Shown here: one piece after another, positions 27,992 to 35,983 of the stretch
Layout: each line of letters begins with the position of its first letter
Numbering within the stretch: position 1 is the first letter of the stretch
Assembly (NCBI GenBank): GCA_945883665.1
Contig: CAMCXV010000005.1
Location: forward strand, 1 to 39,815
Length of the DNA: 39,815 nt
Direction: 5' to 3'
Origin: Rickettsia typhi
Lineage (GTDB): Bacteria; Pseudomonadota; Alphaproteobacteria; Rickettsiales; Rickettsiaceae
The notes under the pieces: model-generated
Told to the model about the DNA's origin: nothing
The model's input: only the letters and a program-made list of their open reading frames with translations
Database searches by the model: none
Made by a program: the position numbers and the translations under genes

Positions 27992-28630
27992 ATGACTTAT
28001 TGCAATCACTCAAACCAACCAAAACATCCTTTTATCTTACCAGAATTGCCATATGGTAAAGATGATTTTAAACCATATTTCACTGCCGAAACATTCGAAT
28101 ATCATTATAATAAACATCATAATGCATATGTAACAAATTTGAATAATTTGATAAAAGATAATAAAGAAATGATCGGTATGGATCTAGAAACTATAATTTT
28201 ATCTTCTAATAATTCGAATCCAGCTATTTTTAATAATTCAGCTCAAGTCTGGAATCATACATTTTTTTGGCATTCTATTAATCCAAAAGGGGGGGGGGAA
28301 CCAAAGGGTGAGATATTAATGCAAATAGAGAAAGATTTTAGTTCTTACGAACTATTTGTTACTGAATTTAAACAGGCAGCTTTAAGTCAATTCGGTAGTG
28401 GCTGGGTTTGGCTTGTGTATAAAAATGATAAATTAGAAATTATCAAGACCTCTAATGCTGCCACTCCTATGACGGATTCTTACGCACCTATTTTAGCATG
28501 TGATGTTTGGGAACATGCTTATTACATAGATTATCGTAACAGAAGACCAGATTATATTAATGACTTTATAGATCATATGATCAACTGGGAATTTGCGGAG
28601 TTACAATTTATAAAAGCTAGAAAATATTAG
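27992..28630 (+). CDS. sodB: Superoxide dismutase (Fe/Mn family)
   Basis: The enzyme dismutates superoxide in the cytoplasm. The 212-residue protein has the metal ligands His38 ([13 protein letters not shown]), His in QVWNHTFFW, and Asp and His in [14 protein letters not shown]. The [15 protein letters not shown] stretch resembles Fe-SOD. The usual N-terminal HPF(x)LPELPY is preceded by about 11 extra residues. The [10 protein letters not shown] loop is encoded with ten consecutive G bases at 28289-28298, unusual in this genome. A TAGGAA ribosome binding site lies upstream. Confidence 0.93.
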   Translation: MTYCNHSNQPKHPFILPELPYGKDDFKPYFTAETFEYHYNKHHNAYVTNLNNLIKDNKEMIGMDLETIILSSNNSNPAIFNNSAQVWNHTFFWHSINPKGGGEPKGEILMQIEKDFSSYELFVTEFKQAALSQFGSGWVWLVYKNDKLEIIKTSNAATPMTDSYAPILACDVWEHAYYIDYRNRRPDYINDFIDHMINWEFAELQFIKARKY

Positions 28631-28660
28631 GCACTTTTAACTAATGTTTTCTATACTTAT

Positions 28661-28693
28661 CTTCTTAATAGATAGAATATATTCATTAAGAAG
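28661..28693 (+). terminator. Stem-loop after sodB
   Basis: CTTCTTAAT (28661-28669) and ATTAAGAAG (28685-28693) form a perfect 9-bp stem with a 15-base loop, 31 bases past the sodB stop. No T-run follows, so it may be a 3' end stabiliser rather than an intrinsic terminator. Confidence 0.35.
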
Positions 28694-28815
28694 AAATTAT
28701 GGGTAAAAGATTATAACCTATAAACCTTAAAACTTTTAATTTATGGGTCTTACCTGTAATTGAGCAAAACTATATATAGAAAGGCAGACCACTATAAATA
28801 AGTCATTACAAGGTA

Positions 28816-28844
28816 TGTGCGCAATATTATATGTTTTGCGCACA
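28816..28844. repeat. Perfect 9-bp inverted repeat
   Basis: TGTGCGCAA (28816-28824) and TTGCGCACA (28836-28844) flank an 11-base AT-rich loop. The stem is GC-rich compared with its surroundings. It could be an element end, a terminator without a T-tract, or a palindromic repeat. Confidence 0.5.
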
Positions 28845-28902
28845 GTCCGTAATAGTTGACATGAAAAAGACTTAATGCCTAGAACAAAATTGCCTTTGCT
28901 GT

Positions 28903-29099
28903 TTATGCAATCTCAACTTTATTTCCAAATTTACGAGGTTTATTCAAATTTTCCTTGCCGATAGACTCTATTTCAAGATGCTGAAATCTGTAAATTATCT
29001 TATTCTTTATGGATTTTGTAAGCTGTTTATAACATCAAACCCTTTGTTAATTAAGGCGTGAAGAGTTTTAACGGAGAGACTATTTATTTTATTTTTTGT
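28903..29099 (-). pseudogene. Decayed reading frame, possibly an RpoA C-terminal-domain-like fragment
   Basis: On the minus strand, 29099-29007 reads INSLSVKTLHALINKGFD and VINSLQNP, then stops. A second frame (29034-28903) continues with NKIIYRFQHLEIESIGKENL and NKPRKFGNKVEIA. Read together across a frameshift they recall the helix-hairpin-helix layout of the RNA polymerase alpha C-terminal domain (LSVRT...NCLK...G...L, then EN/LL...FGxK). The match is short and by eye only, so the assignment is tentative; decay into two frames is directly visible. Confidence 0.3.
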
Positions 29100-29166
29100 C
29101 TATAATGACTGAGCAATTCTAGATTATTTTAAATTTTTTAGAGAGATATAAAGTAACGAAGCCAAC

Positions 29167-30396
29167 TTAAAATATTGAAGCAATATAGGCTATAATTTGC
29201 CTAAAGATACCAACTTTTTCAACTGACTCGTTAACAATAATTGGAGTTTCTAGCGAGTCTCCATCAATAGTTACAAGCATTTTACCTACAACATCTCCAG
29301 CTTTTACAGGAGCAGAAAGTGGAGATGTAATCTCAATATTTGTGTCAATTTTATTTTGTTGATTTGAACGTAATGCAAGAGATAGCACATCTTCTGAAAA
29401 TTCTAAGGCTACTTTATCTTTTTCTCCAAGCCATATAGTAGCTTCTCCCACAACATCTCCTTTAGAATAAAATTTCTTATTAATAAAATTTTGTTGTACC
29501 CATTGAACTATTTTTGTTGATTCATCAGCTCTTTCTTTCATAGAATTTAATCCATTAATAACAGCTATATATCTTCTGTTTTTATCAATAAAAGATATTA
29601 TTATACCATAACCACCTAAATCTGTGTAACCAGTTTTAATACCATCTCCCCCTAGATCTTTGTATAATATAGGATTGCGATTGCCTTGGGTAATAGGATT
29701 GCCATTTTGATCTTTACCAAAAGTAAAGTTTTTCTCACTATATATAGGGTAAAATTCTGGATGTGTTTTGATCAACAATGTACCAAGAAGGGCTAGATCA
29801 TAGGCTGTACTATAATGATTTTCATCTGGCCAACCATTTGAATTAACAAAGTAAGTATTTTTCATGCCTATTTCTTGAGCTTTAGCATTCATAAGATCAA
29901 CAAACGCCTCTTCACTTCCAGATAGACCTTCGGCTGCAACAACACAAGCATCGTTGCCAGATTGTATTATAATTCCACGCAAAATATCATCAAGACGTAC
30001 TTTTTCACCAAGTGGCATGAAAGATTTTGATCCAGCCATTCTCCAAGCTTTCTCGCTTACAATAAATTCAGAATCTAAAGAGACATCCTGTATTTTGATT
30101 TTTTCTTGAATAATATAAGATGTCATGATTTTGGTCATAGATGAGGGGGGCATACGCTCATGAGCGTTTTTTTCTAACAAAATTTTACCCGTAGAATAAT
30201 CAATAACTAGCACTTGCCTTGCTTTTATATCAATAGTTGTGCTATTAGGATATTGTATTAAATTACTAAGATCTTCTTTTGTTTCTAGATTTTTAATTTT
30301 TTTATTGATTGCCGATTTATTGCTGGCAAAACTTGCATCAATAAAAGAGAAAAATATCAACCAAGCTAAAAAAAATGTTTTCAAAATAACTTGCAT
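29167..30396 (-). CDS. D-alanyl-D-alanine carboxypeptidase (DacA/DacF, PBP5-like)
   Basis: The enzyme removes the terminal D-Ala of peptidoglycan pentapeptides in the periplasm. The 409-residue protein begins with a signal peptide (VILKTFFLAWLIFFSFIDAS then FAS). The penicillin-binding motifs are complete: SMTK at about residues 84-87, QSGNDACVVAAEG with SGN, and DGIKTGYTDLGG with KTG. A C-terminal PBP5-type beta domain follows (about residues 310-390). The last residues VEKVGIFRQIIAYIASIF form the amphipathic membrane anchor. It is downstream of the IalB-like gene with a 68-base gap on the same strand. Confidence 0.93.
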   Translation of the reverse strand: MQVILKTFFLAWLIFFSFIDASFASNKSAINKKIKNLETKEDLSNLIQYPNSTTIDIKARQVLVIDYSTGKILLEKNAHERMPPSSMTKIMTSYIIQEKIKIQDVSLDSEFIVSEKAWRMAGSKSFMPLGEKVRLDDILRGIIIQSGNDACVVAAEGLSGSEEAFVDLMNAKAQEIGMKNTYFVNSNGWPDENHYSTAYDLALLGTLLIKTHPEFYPIYSEKNFTFGKDQNGNPITQGNRNPILYKDLGGDGIKTGYTDLGGYGIIISFIDKNRRYIAVINGLNSMKERADESTKIVQWVQQNFINKKFYSKGDVVGEATIWLGEKDKVALEFSEDVLSLALRSNQQNKIDTNIEITSPLSAPVKAGDVVGKMLVTIDGDSLETPIIVNESVEKVGIFRQIIAYIASIF

Positions 30397-30464
30397 ATTT
30401 TTTACTAATAGAGTTTTTCAAACTAGTGAAAATTTAGCCGTGATAAAATTTACAAAATAATCTA

Positions 30465-31007
30465 CTACTTTATGTATTTTAACCCTTCAGATAGACCTTT
30501 AGTTGAAAATGGTATATCAATTTGCTTTCCTTCAGTATTCATAAAACCTACTTTATTTTCAGATGAATTTAAAATAGTCTTTAAATCTTCTTCTGAAATA
30601 TCACTTATTGCTTGGCAACCAGATTGATTACATACAGTAAATTTGCCAGGAGATACTAGTTTACTAGAACTAATGATGGAAGTTCCAGAGTCTAGTCTAA
30701 TGCCAAGAGGAAGTGTAACAATCAGTTTTAATTCTTTTTTAGATCCTATATAGCCAATTTGATATAATGCCAGAGGTTTTTGAATATTATCTTCTGTAAT
30801 ATTAACTTGCTGTGATAAAAAACAAATAGCAGGCACTTTTGTATTAGCATCTTCTTTTGTACAACCAGCGCTCCAATCATCAAATTTTTTATCATCCTTT
30901 TTAGAAGCTTCTACATAACTAAATTTAGTAATTAAAAATATAGAAACTATAAATGCTATACCTAAAAAAACAAAGATCGACTTTCTTACAATGTTAGACA
31001 TAAACAA
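30465..31007 (-). CDS. Invasion-associated locus B (IalB)-like protein
   Basis: The 180-residue protein has a non-cleaved or cleaved N-terminal hydrophobic segment (about residues 9-30) and then an exported domain. It matches the IalB family (PF06776): FDDWSAGCTKED, AICFLSQQVN, LKLIVTLPLGIRLDSGTSI and FTVCNQSGCQA. Four Cys residues could form two disulfides. In Bartonella, IalB contributes to erythrocyte invasion; relatives occur widely in Alphaproteobacteria, so an invasion role here is inference only. The start is either Met1 or Met3; both fit. A tRNA-Val gene lies 19 bases upstream. Confidence 0.85.
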   Translation of the reverse strand: MFMSNIVRKSIFVFLGIAFIVSIFLITKFSYVEASKKDDKKFDDWSAGCTKEDANTKVPAICFLSQQVNITEDNIQKPLALYQIGYIGSKKELKLIVTLPLGIRLDSGTSIISSSKLVSPGKFTVCNQSGCQAISDISEEDLKTILNSSENKVGFMNTEGKQIDIPFSTKGLSEGLKYIK

Positions 31008-31026
31008 AATACCAGAAATTAAAATA

Positions 31027-31102
31027 TGGTGGGCGATGACAGACTCGAACTGCCGACCGTCTCGGTGTAAACGAGATGCTCTACCAACTGAGCTAATCGC
31101 CC
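31027..31102 (-). tRNA. tRNA-Val (anticodon TAC)
   Basis: A 76-base cloverleaf on the minus strand. Acceptor GGGCGAT (31096-31102) pairs with ATCGCCC (31031-31037). The anticodon stem TCTCG/CGAGA encloses loop TTTACAC with TAC at 31067-31069. The T arm has AGTTCGAGTCT, and the 3' CCA is encoded (31027-31029). Confidence 0.98.
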
Positions 31103-31158
31103 CCTTGAAAGGGAATATGAACTAATTTCGTCAATTAATCAACTAATTTTTTATATAA

Positions 31159-32835
31159 TCAATCTATTTCACCAATATTAACTATAATTATCGGTGATTT
31201 ATTAATTTCATGCTTTAATATTCTTCGAATAGAAGATTTAGCACATTCTTGTATTTGGTCAATTAACAAGCGACCTTTAGAATTCTTTCTTTGAGTATGC
31301 AATGCTTGCTCTACTTCTTGAGTAATAGAGTTTAAAAAATCTTCATCATCTTTGGGATCAAGAAGACCCGGCATTACTATTAAAGGTTTAGTTACCAATT
31401 CAGCTTTACCATTAACTACTATCGAAGCAACTACAATACCAGCATCTCTGATCTTACGACGCATCTTAAAGATTGGTGATGAGTCAGGTAATAAATAATC
31501 TCCATCAACGGCTAAATAACCATTTTCTACGGAGTCTATGATCTTAGGATCTTTTTCATCAATTAGTACAACACTACCATTTTCAACTTCTACGGTCTTT
31601 TTTATACCATTCGCTTTTGCTAGTTTTGCTTGTTCATGAATATGAACAGGCTCCCCATGAACAGGAATACAAATTTTAGGTCTTACTAACTCATACATTT
31701 TTTTTAATTCTTCAATAGCAGGATGACCTGATACATGGACAAAATGATCCCTTTCAGTAATTACTTCTACCCCCATTTTTACAAAAATATTAAACATCCT
31801 AAATATCTTTTTATCGTTACCAGGAATAATTTTTGAAGAAAATATTACCGTATCTTTTGGAGATAATTTTACCGAAGCATGAGTTTTATTTGCCATTTTA
31901 GCAGTTGCCGCCATTGCCTCACCTTGGCAACCAGTAGCTATAATTAACAATTCTTCTCTTTTGTAATTTCCAACAGCTCTTTCGTCAATTAAAGGAGCAA
32001 TATCATTTAAATATCCGCTTTCTTGAGCCGCAGCAAGCATTCTATGAAGGCTTCTACCGGTAAGAGCAATTTTTCTACCAGCTTTTTGGCCGGCATGAAT
32101 CAAAGTATCTAATCTTGCTAAATTTGAAGCAAATGTAGTAACAACAACCATTTTTGGACAGCCGGCAATAATATCTATAAGGCTTTTTCTAACATCCCCT
32201 TCTGAACCTGATATACCTTCATTAAAAACATTGGTTGAATCACAAACTAAGGCTAAAACACCTTCATCTCCGCATTTTCTTAAAATATCAAGATCTGACA
32301 AAGTACCAACAACTGGATCAGGATCAAATTTCCAATCACCAGTATGCATAATATTACCAGCAGCTGTTCTTATCATCAAAGCTTGCATCTCTGGCGCAGA
32401 ATGTGTAAGTGGTATCATTTCAATTGAAAAAGGGCCTAAATCGAATTTATCACCAGCTTTAACTTCATTTATTTTTATATCATTAGCAAAAGCATATTCT
32501 GATAATTTCATTTTTAAAAAGTTTTTGGTAAACTTAGTTGTATAAATAGGGCACTCTAAACTGCTCCATAAATACTGAATTGCACCAAGATGATCCTCAT
32601 GAGCATGGGTTAGGACTAAACCAAGTAAATCTTTTTTATGTTTTTCAATAAATTTTAAATCAGCAACTATCATATCTACTCCTGGTAGATATTCATCTGC
32701 AAATCCACTTCCACAATCAATCATGATCCATTTTCCTTGAAAATGATACAAATTGACATTAATACCTATTTCATTTGATCCTCCAAGTGGAATGAACAAT
32801 AGTTTATCTTTGTAATTTTTTGGGTTGAACGACAT
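31159..32835 (-). CDS. rnj: Ribonuclease J
   Basis: RNase J is a 5'-3' exo- and endoribonuclease of the metallo-beta-lactamase/beta-CASP family that matures rRNA and degrades mRNA in Alphaproteobacteria. The 558-residue protein has the zinc-binding HAHEDH (residues 77-82), TGDWKFDP with another ligand, CDSTNVFNEG, and beta-CASP motifs including ATGCQGE and VHVSGHP with IPVHGEPVH. The C-terminal domain (about 460-558) is present. Start at MSFNPKNYKD, 52 bases divergent from the PAP2 gene, so the two promoters share a short spacer. Confidence 0.92.
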   Translation of the reverse strand: MSFNPKNYKDKLLFIPLGGSNEIGINVNLYHFQGKWIMIDCGSGFADEYLPGVDMIVADLKFIEKHKKDLLGLVLTHAHEDHLGAIQYLWSSLECPIYTTKFTKNFLKMKLSEYAFANDIKINEVKAGDKFDLGPFSIEMIPLTHSAPEMQALMIRTAAGNIMHTGDWKFDPDPVVGTLSDLDILRKCGDEGVLALVCDSTNVFNEGISGSEGDVRKSLIDIIAGCPKMVVVTTFASNLARLDTLIHAGQKAGRKIALTGRSLHRMLAAAQESGYLNDIAPLIDERAVGNYKREELLIIATGCQGEAMAATAKMANKTHASVKLSPKDTVIFSSKIIPGNDKKIFRMFNIFVKMGVEVITERDHFVHVSGHPAIEELKKMYELVRPKICIPVHGEPVHIHEQAKLAKANGIKKTVEVENGSVVLIDEKDPKIIDSVENGYLAVDGDYLLPDSSPIFKMRRKIRDAGIVVASIVVNGKAELVTKPLIVMPGLLDPKDDEDFLNSITQEVEQALHTQRKNSKGRLLIDQIQECAKSSIRRILKHEINKSPIIIVNIGEID

Positions 32836-32887
32836 TTATTTTTCTATATTATTAAATTTTCTTGCATTAACTTATAACTGATTAATA

Positions 32888-33577
32888 ATGCTTAGTCTAT
32901 GGATAAATAATTACCTTATTAATGTTAGCCTTATAATTTTAGCTTTTCTTACAGTCTTACTTGTTATATTTCCAGAACTAGATATACACTTCTCTGAACT
33001 TTTTTTTTCTAAAGAAAATGGTTTTATATACAAAAAAAACTTTTTAGTTTATCAAATATATAAACTATTACCGTTTTTAACTAAATTATTCATATTATTT
33101 TGTGTTTTATATCTTGTATATATTACCATTAAGCATAAAAGCTTAAAAAAAATTATACAATCAGGCGTGTTTTTTTTAGTTATTACTGCTATTGTTTCTC
33201 CAGGTTTCATTATCAATGAAGTTTTTAAAGAAAATTTTGGCAGAGCAAGACCTAATCAAATAAAAGAATTTAATGGAACGAAAAATTTTACTAGGGCATT
33301 TGAGATGACCAATCAATGCGAACATAATTGTTCTTTTTCTTCTGGTCATGCTGCTATGGGATATTTTTTTAGTGCAATTGCTTATACAACAAATTTACTA
33401 TATTTTAATAAAATATACATAACAGGAATTGTTTTTGGTAGTTTTGTAGGTCTTTCAAGAATTATGATGGGTGGTCATTTTTTAAGCGACATTGTTGTTT
33501 CAGCTTTTATAATATTATTTTTTAACCATTTCATATTTATCTTATGGAAAATGCTAGTGAAAACTTTAAGAAAATAG
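32888..33577 (+). CDS. PAP2 superfamily lipid phosphatase
   Basis: The 229-residue protein has about six membrane segments and the complete three-part PAP2 signature: K-x6-RP in KENFGRARP, the SGH motif in CSFSSGHAAMGYFF, and S-R-x5-H-x3-D in SRIMMGGHFLSD. The active site faces the periplasm. Candidates are a lipid A phosphatase (LpxE-like), undecaprenyl-diphosphate phosphatase or phosphatidylglycerophosphatase. Sequence alone cannot separate these. The end overlaps nadK by 34 bases, so the two are co-translated. Confidence 0.85.
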   Translation: MLSLWINNYLINVSLIILAFLTVLLVIFPELDIHFSELFFSKENGFIYKKNFLVYQIYKLLPFLTKLFILFCVLYLVYITIKHKSLKKIIQSGVFFLVITAIVSPGFIINEVFKENFGRARPNQIKEFNGTKNFTRAFEMTNQCEHNCSFSSGHAAMGYFFSAIAYTTNLLYFNKIYITGIVFGSFVGLSRIMMGGHFLSDIVVSAFIILFFNHFIFILWKMLVKTLRK

Positions 33578-34326
33578 CAATTATTCATCCAAACACACAA
33601 GGATCAATAAAAATAGCTAACGAGCTAAATAAATATTTTACTCCTACAAAGCCGGAACAATCTGATTTAATAATTGTCATTGGTGGAGATGGAAGTTTAC
33701 TTCATGCTTTACATAATTACATGGATTTAAATATACCATTTTATGGAATTAACTCTGGTAGCGTTGGTTTTTTAATGAATAATTTTCATATCCAAAATTT
33801 TTCAAACAATATACATAAAACAATATATACAAATTTATATCCTTTAGAAATGAATGCAATTAATAGCAAAGACGAAGAATTCAAAGCTCTAGCAATTAAT
33901 GAAGTTTCAATTTTTAGACAGACTAATCAGGCGGCAAAATTTCAAATTAAAATAGATAATGTTGAAAGAATAAAAGAGTTAACAGCGGACGGAGCTCTAG
34001 TTGCAACACCTGCTGGTAGTAGTGCATACAATTTATCAGCTGGGGGGGCAATAGTTCCTCTTAGGTCAAATGTACTATGTCTTACACCAATTTGTCCATT
34101 TAGACCAAGAAGTTGGCGTGGAGCAATATTGCCAGCGGATAGTACTATTGAATTTAATATTTTTGAAGCTGATAAAAGACCAGTGAGCGCAGTTGCAGAT
34201 TTTAATGAATTTACTAATATTAAAAAAGTGATTATTAGATCATCTAAAAACAAAGTAATCAAAATTTTATTTGATCAAGATCATAGTTTTGAAGATAGAG
34301 TAATAAAAGAACAATTTAGTTATTAA
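33544..34326 (+). CDS. nadK: NAD kinase
   Basis: NadK phosphorylates NAD to NADP in the cytosol. The 260-residue protein has the catalytic [10 protein letters not shown] (Gly47-Gly48-Asp49-Gly50 onward), [20 protein letters not shown], and the glycine-rich [17 protein letters not shown], then [12 protein letters not shown]. All the conserved NAD-binding blocks are present. It starts inside the 3' end of the PAP2 phosphatase gene and is followed after 10 bases by ctaG. Confidence 0.94.
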   Translation: MENASENFKKIAIIHPNTQGSIKIANELNKYFTPTKPEQSDLIIVIGGDGSLLHALHNYMDLNIPFYGINSGSVGFLMNNFHIQNFSNNIHKTIYTNLYPLEMNAINSKDEEFKALAINEVSIFRQTNQAAKFQIKIDNVERIKELTADGALVATPAGSSAYNLSAGGAIVPLRSNVLCLTPICPFRPRSWRGAILPADSTIEFNIFEADKRPVSAVADFNEFTNIKKVIIRSSKNKVIKILFDQDHSFEDRVIKEQFSY

Positions 34327-34336
34327 AAATAATATC

Positions 34337-34867
34337 ATGCATAACTCAAATACGAAACTAGCCTTATCAATTGTGTTGCTCTTTAGTAGCATGCTAATTC
34401 TGACTTTTGCATCTGTACCTATATATAATTTATTTTGTAAAGCGATGGGTTTTGGTGGAACAACTAAAAGAGAAGAATCTTTTTTAAAACCCCAAAAAGG
34501 CACAAGAAAAATTATTATAGAATTTGATGCTAATATTGAGCCAGATTTGCCTTGGAAATTTGTTCCAAAACACCGTAGAACAGAAGTAACTACAGGAGAA
34601 AACTCTCTTATTTTTTACGAATCAGAAAATTTGGCTAAAAACGATATTATAGGTACTTCTGTTTATAATGTAACACCTGACAAAGCTGGAAAATACTTTG
34701 TAAAAGTTCATTGTTTTTGTTTTGAAGAACAATTGTTAAAAGCTGGACAAAAAATGTTAATGCCGGTTTCTTTTTATCTTCATTCAGATCTTGATAAAGA
34801 TCCGGAAATGGACGATGTTGATAGGATTACCTTATCTTACAGTTTCTTTAAAGTTCGTGACTTATAA
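34337..34867 (+). CDS. ctaG: Cytochrome c oxidase assembly protein CtaG (Cox11)
   Basis: CtaG delivers copper to the CuB site of oxidase subunit I. The 176-residue protein has one N-terminal membrane anchor (about residues 8-28), then [19 protein letters not shown]. The periplasmic immunoglobulin-like domain carries the copper-binding HCFCFEEQ motif (Cys-Phe-Cys) and the MPVSFYLH segment. These are the signatures of Cox11. coxC lies 155 bases downstream on the same strand; coxB-coxA-ctaB are 20 kb away. Confidence 0.93.
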   Translation: MHNSNTKLALSIVLLFSSMLILTFASVPIYNLFCKAMGFGGTTKREESFLKPQKGTRKIIIEFDANIEPDLPWKFVPKHRRTEVTTGENSLIFYESENLAKNDIIGTSVYNVTPDKAGKYFVKVHCFCFEEQLLKAGQKMLMPVSFYLHSDLDKDPEMDDVDRITLSYSFFKVRDL

Positions 34868-35022
34868 AACAAAAAAAATCTAGACAGATAATGTTACTAG
34901 ATAATATAATCCATAAAGATATAGTAATTACTGAATTTCTTATTTATTATTCAAAATTAATTCTAGGATTTAGTATTTATTTTTAGCAAAATATTGATTA
35001 ATTAAAAAATTAAAGGTAAGAA

Positions 35023-35841
35023 ATGACCGCAAAACCCCAGCACGCTTTTCATTTAGTCGATCCTAGCCCTTGGCCTATTCTCACATCATTCTCATTATTT
35101 TTCTTAACATTTGGCGCTGTATTCTTAATGCATGGTCACCATATGTCTAAGTATATTAGCATTTTCGGAGCATTGTCAGTAATTTTTTGTGCTTATCATT
35201 GGTGGAAAGATGTGATTAACGAAGGTAGAGTTGGTCAACATCATACAGAAAAAGTAAGAATGGGTCTAAGAATTGGTATGTCGCTTTTTATACTATCAGA
35301 AGCGATGTTTTTCTTTGGGTTTTTCTTTTCTTTTTTTTCTGCAAGTGTTTTTCCAGCTGGAATATTGGAAGGTGTTTGGGTGGTAAAAGATGGAACTTGG
35401 CCTCCAAAAGGAATAGAAACTTTTGATCCTTGGGATGTTCCATTTATAAATACTCTTATTTTACTACTTTCTGGAACTACTGTTACTTGGGCTCATTATG
35501 CTATCACACAAAATGACCAAGATAATTCTGTAAAAGCTTTAGCCATCACCGTATTACTGGGTATAAGCTTTAGCTGTTTTCAAGCTTATGAATATTACCA
35601 TGCAGGATTTAAATTAGTAGATGGTGTGTATGCAGCAAATTTCTATCTAGCTACTGGTTTTCATGGGGTTCATGTAATTATTGGAACTATATTCTTAACA
35701 GTGTGTTACTTCAGGGCAAAAAATGGTCACTTTATCAATGGAAATGATCATTTAGGTTTTGAATTTGCAGCATGGTACTGGCATTTTGTTGATGTTGTAT
35801 GGTTATTTCTTTTTGTATTTATCTATGTGCTTGGCAGGTAA
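35023..35841 (+). CDS. coxC: Cytochrome c oxidase subunit III
   Basis: Subunit III stabilises the oxidase core and keeps proton uptake steady. The 272-residue protein has seven membrane helices. It starts AKPQHAFHLVDPSPWPIL, with the expected H-x-Y/F-H-LV-D-P-SPWP signature. Further hallmarks are RIGMSLFILSEAMFFFGFFF with the conserved Glu, WPPKGIETFDPWDVPFINT, and the C-terminal GFHGVHVIIG and AAWYWHFVDVVWLFLF. A GGTAAG site lies 10 bases upstream of the start. Together with coxA and coxB it completes the core enzyme. Confidence 0.96.
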   Translation: MTAKPQHAFHLVDPSPWPILTSFSLFFLTFGAVFLMHGHHMSKYISIFGALSVIFCAYHWWKDVINEGRVGQHHTEKVRMGLRIGMSLFILSEAMFFFGFFFSFFSASVFPAGILEGVWVVKDGTWPPKGIETFDPWDVPFINTLILLLSGTTVTWAHYAITQNDQDNSVKALAITVLLGISFSCFQAYEYYHAGFKLVDGVYAANFYLATGFHGVHVIIGTIFLTVCYFRAKNGHFINGNDHLGFEFAAWYWHFVDVVWLFLFVFIYVLGR

Positions 35842-35842
35842 A

Positions 35843-35871
35843 TTGACGATAAATAATATATTAATCGTCAA
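35843..35871 (+). terminator. Stem-loop just after coxC
   Basis: TTGACGAT (35843-35850) and ATCGTCAA (35864-35871) form a perfect 8-bp stem with an AT-rich loop of 13 bases, beginning one base after the coxC stop. No T-run follows, so termination is plausible but not certain. Confidence 0.4.
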
Positions 35872-35921
35872 AAGATATCTTCTTTATTCTATATTTAGGA
35901 ATAGTTGTAAAAATAGTTTAT

Positions 35922-35950
35922 TTGACAAGTGTTAATAAATTACATAGTAT
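35922..35950 (+). promoter_or_regulatory. Candidate sigma-70 promoter of the acyltransferase/ligase fusion gene
   Basis: A perfect TTGACA at 35922-35927 and TAGTAT at 35945-35950 are spaced by 17 bases, about 34 bases before the ATG at 35984. A TAGGAAG ribosome binding site lies between. Confidence 0.6.
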
Positions 35951-35983
35951 TTTCCAATAATTTTTTTAGGAAGTAATAGTAAT

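Larger units (their letters stand above)
28631..29166. other. 536-base non-genic interval between sodB and the carboxypeptidase gene
   Basis: The region between two convergent genes. It contains the stem-loop after sodB, a separate 9-bp inverted repeat at 28816-28844, and a decayed minus-strand reading frame at 28903-29099. No intact gene, tRNA or recognisable small RNA is visible. Confidence 0.5.
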
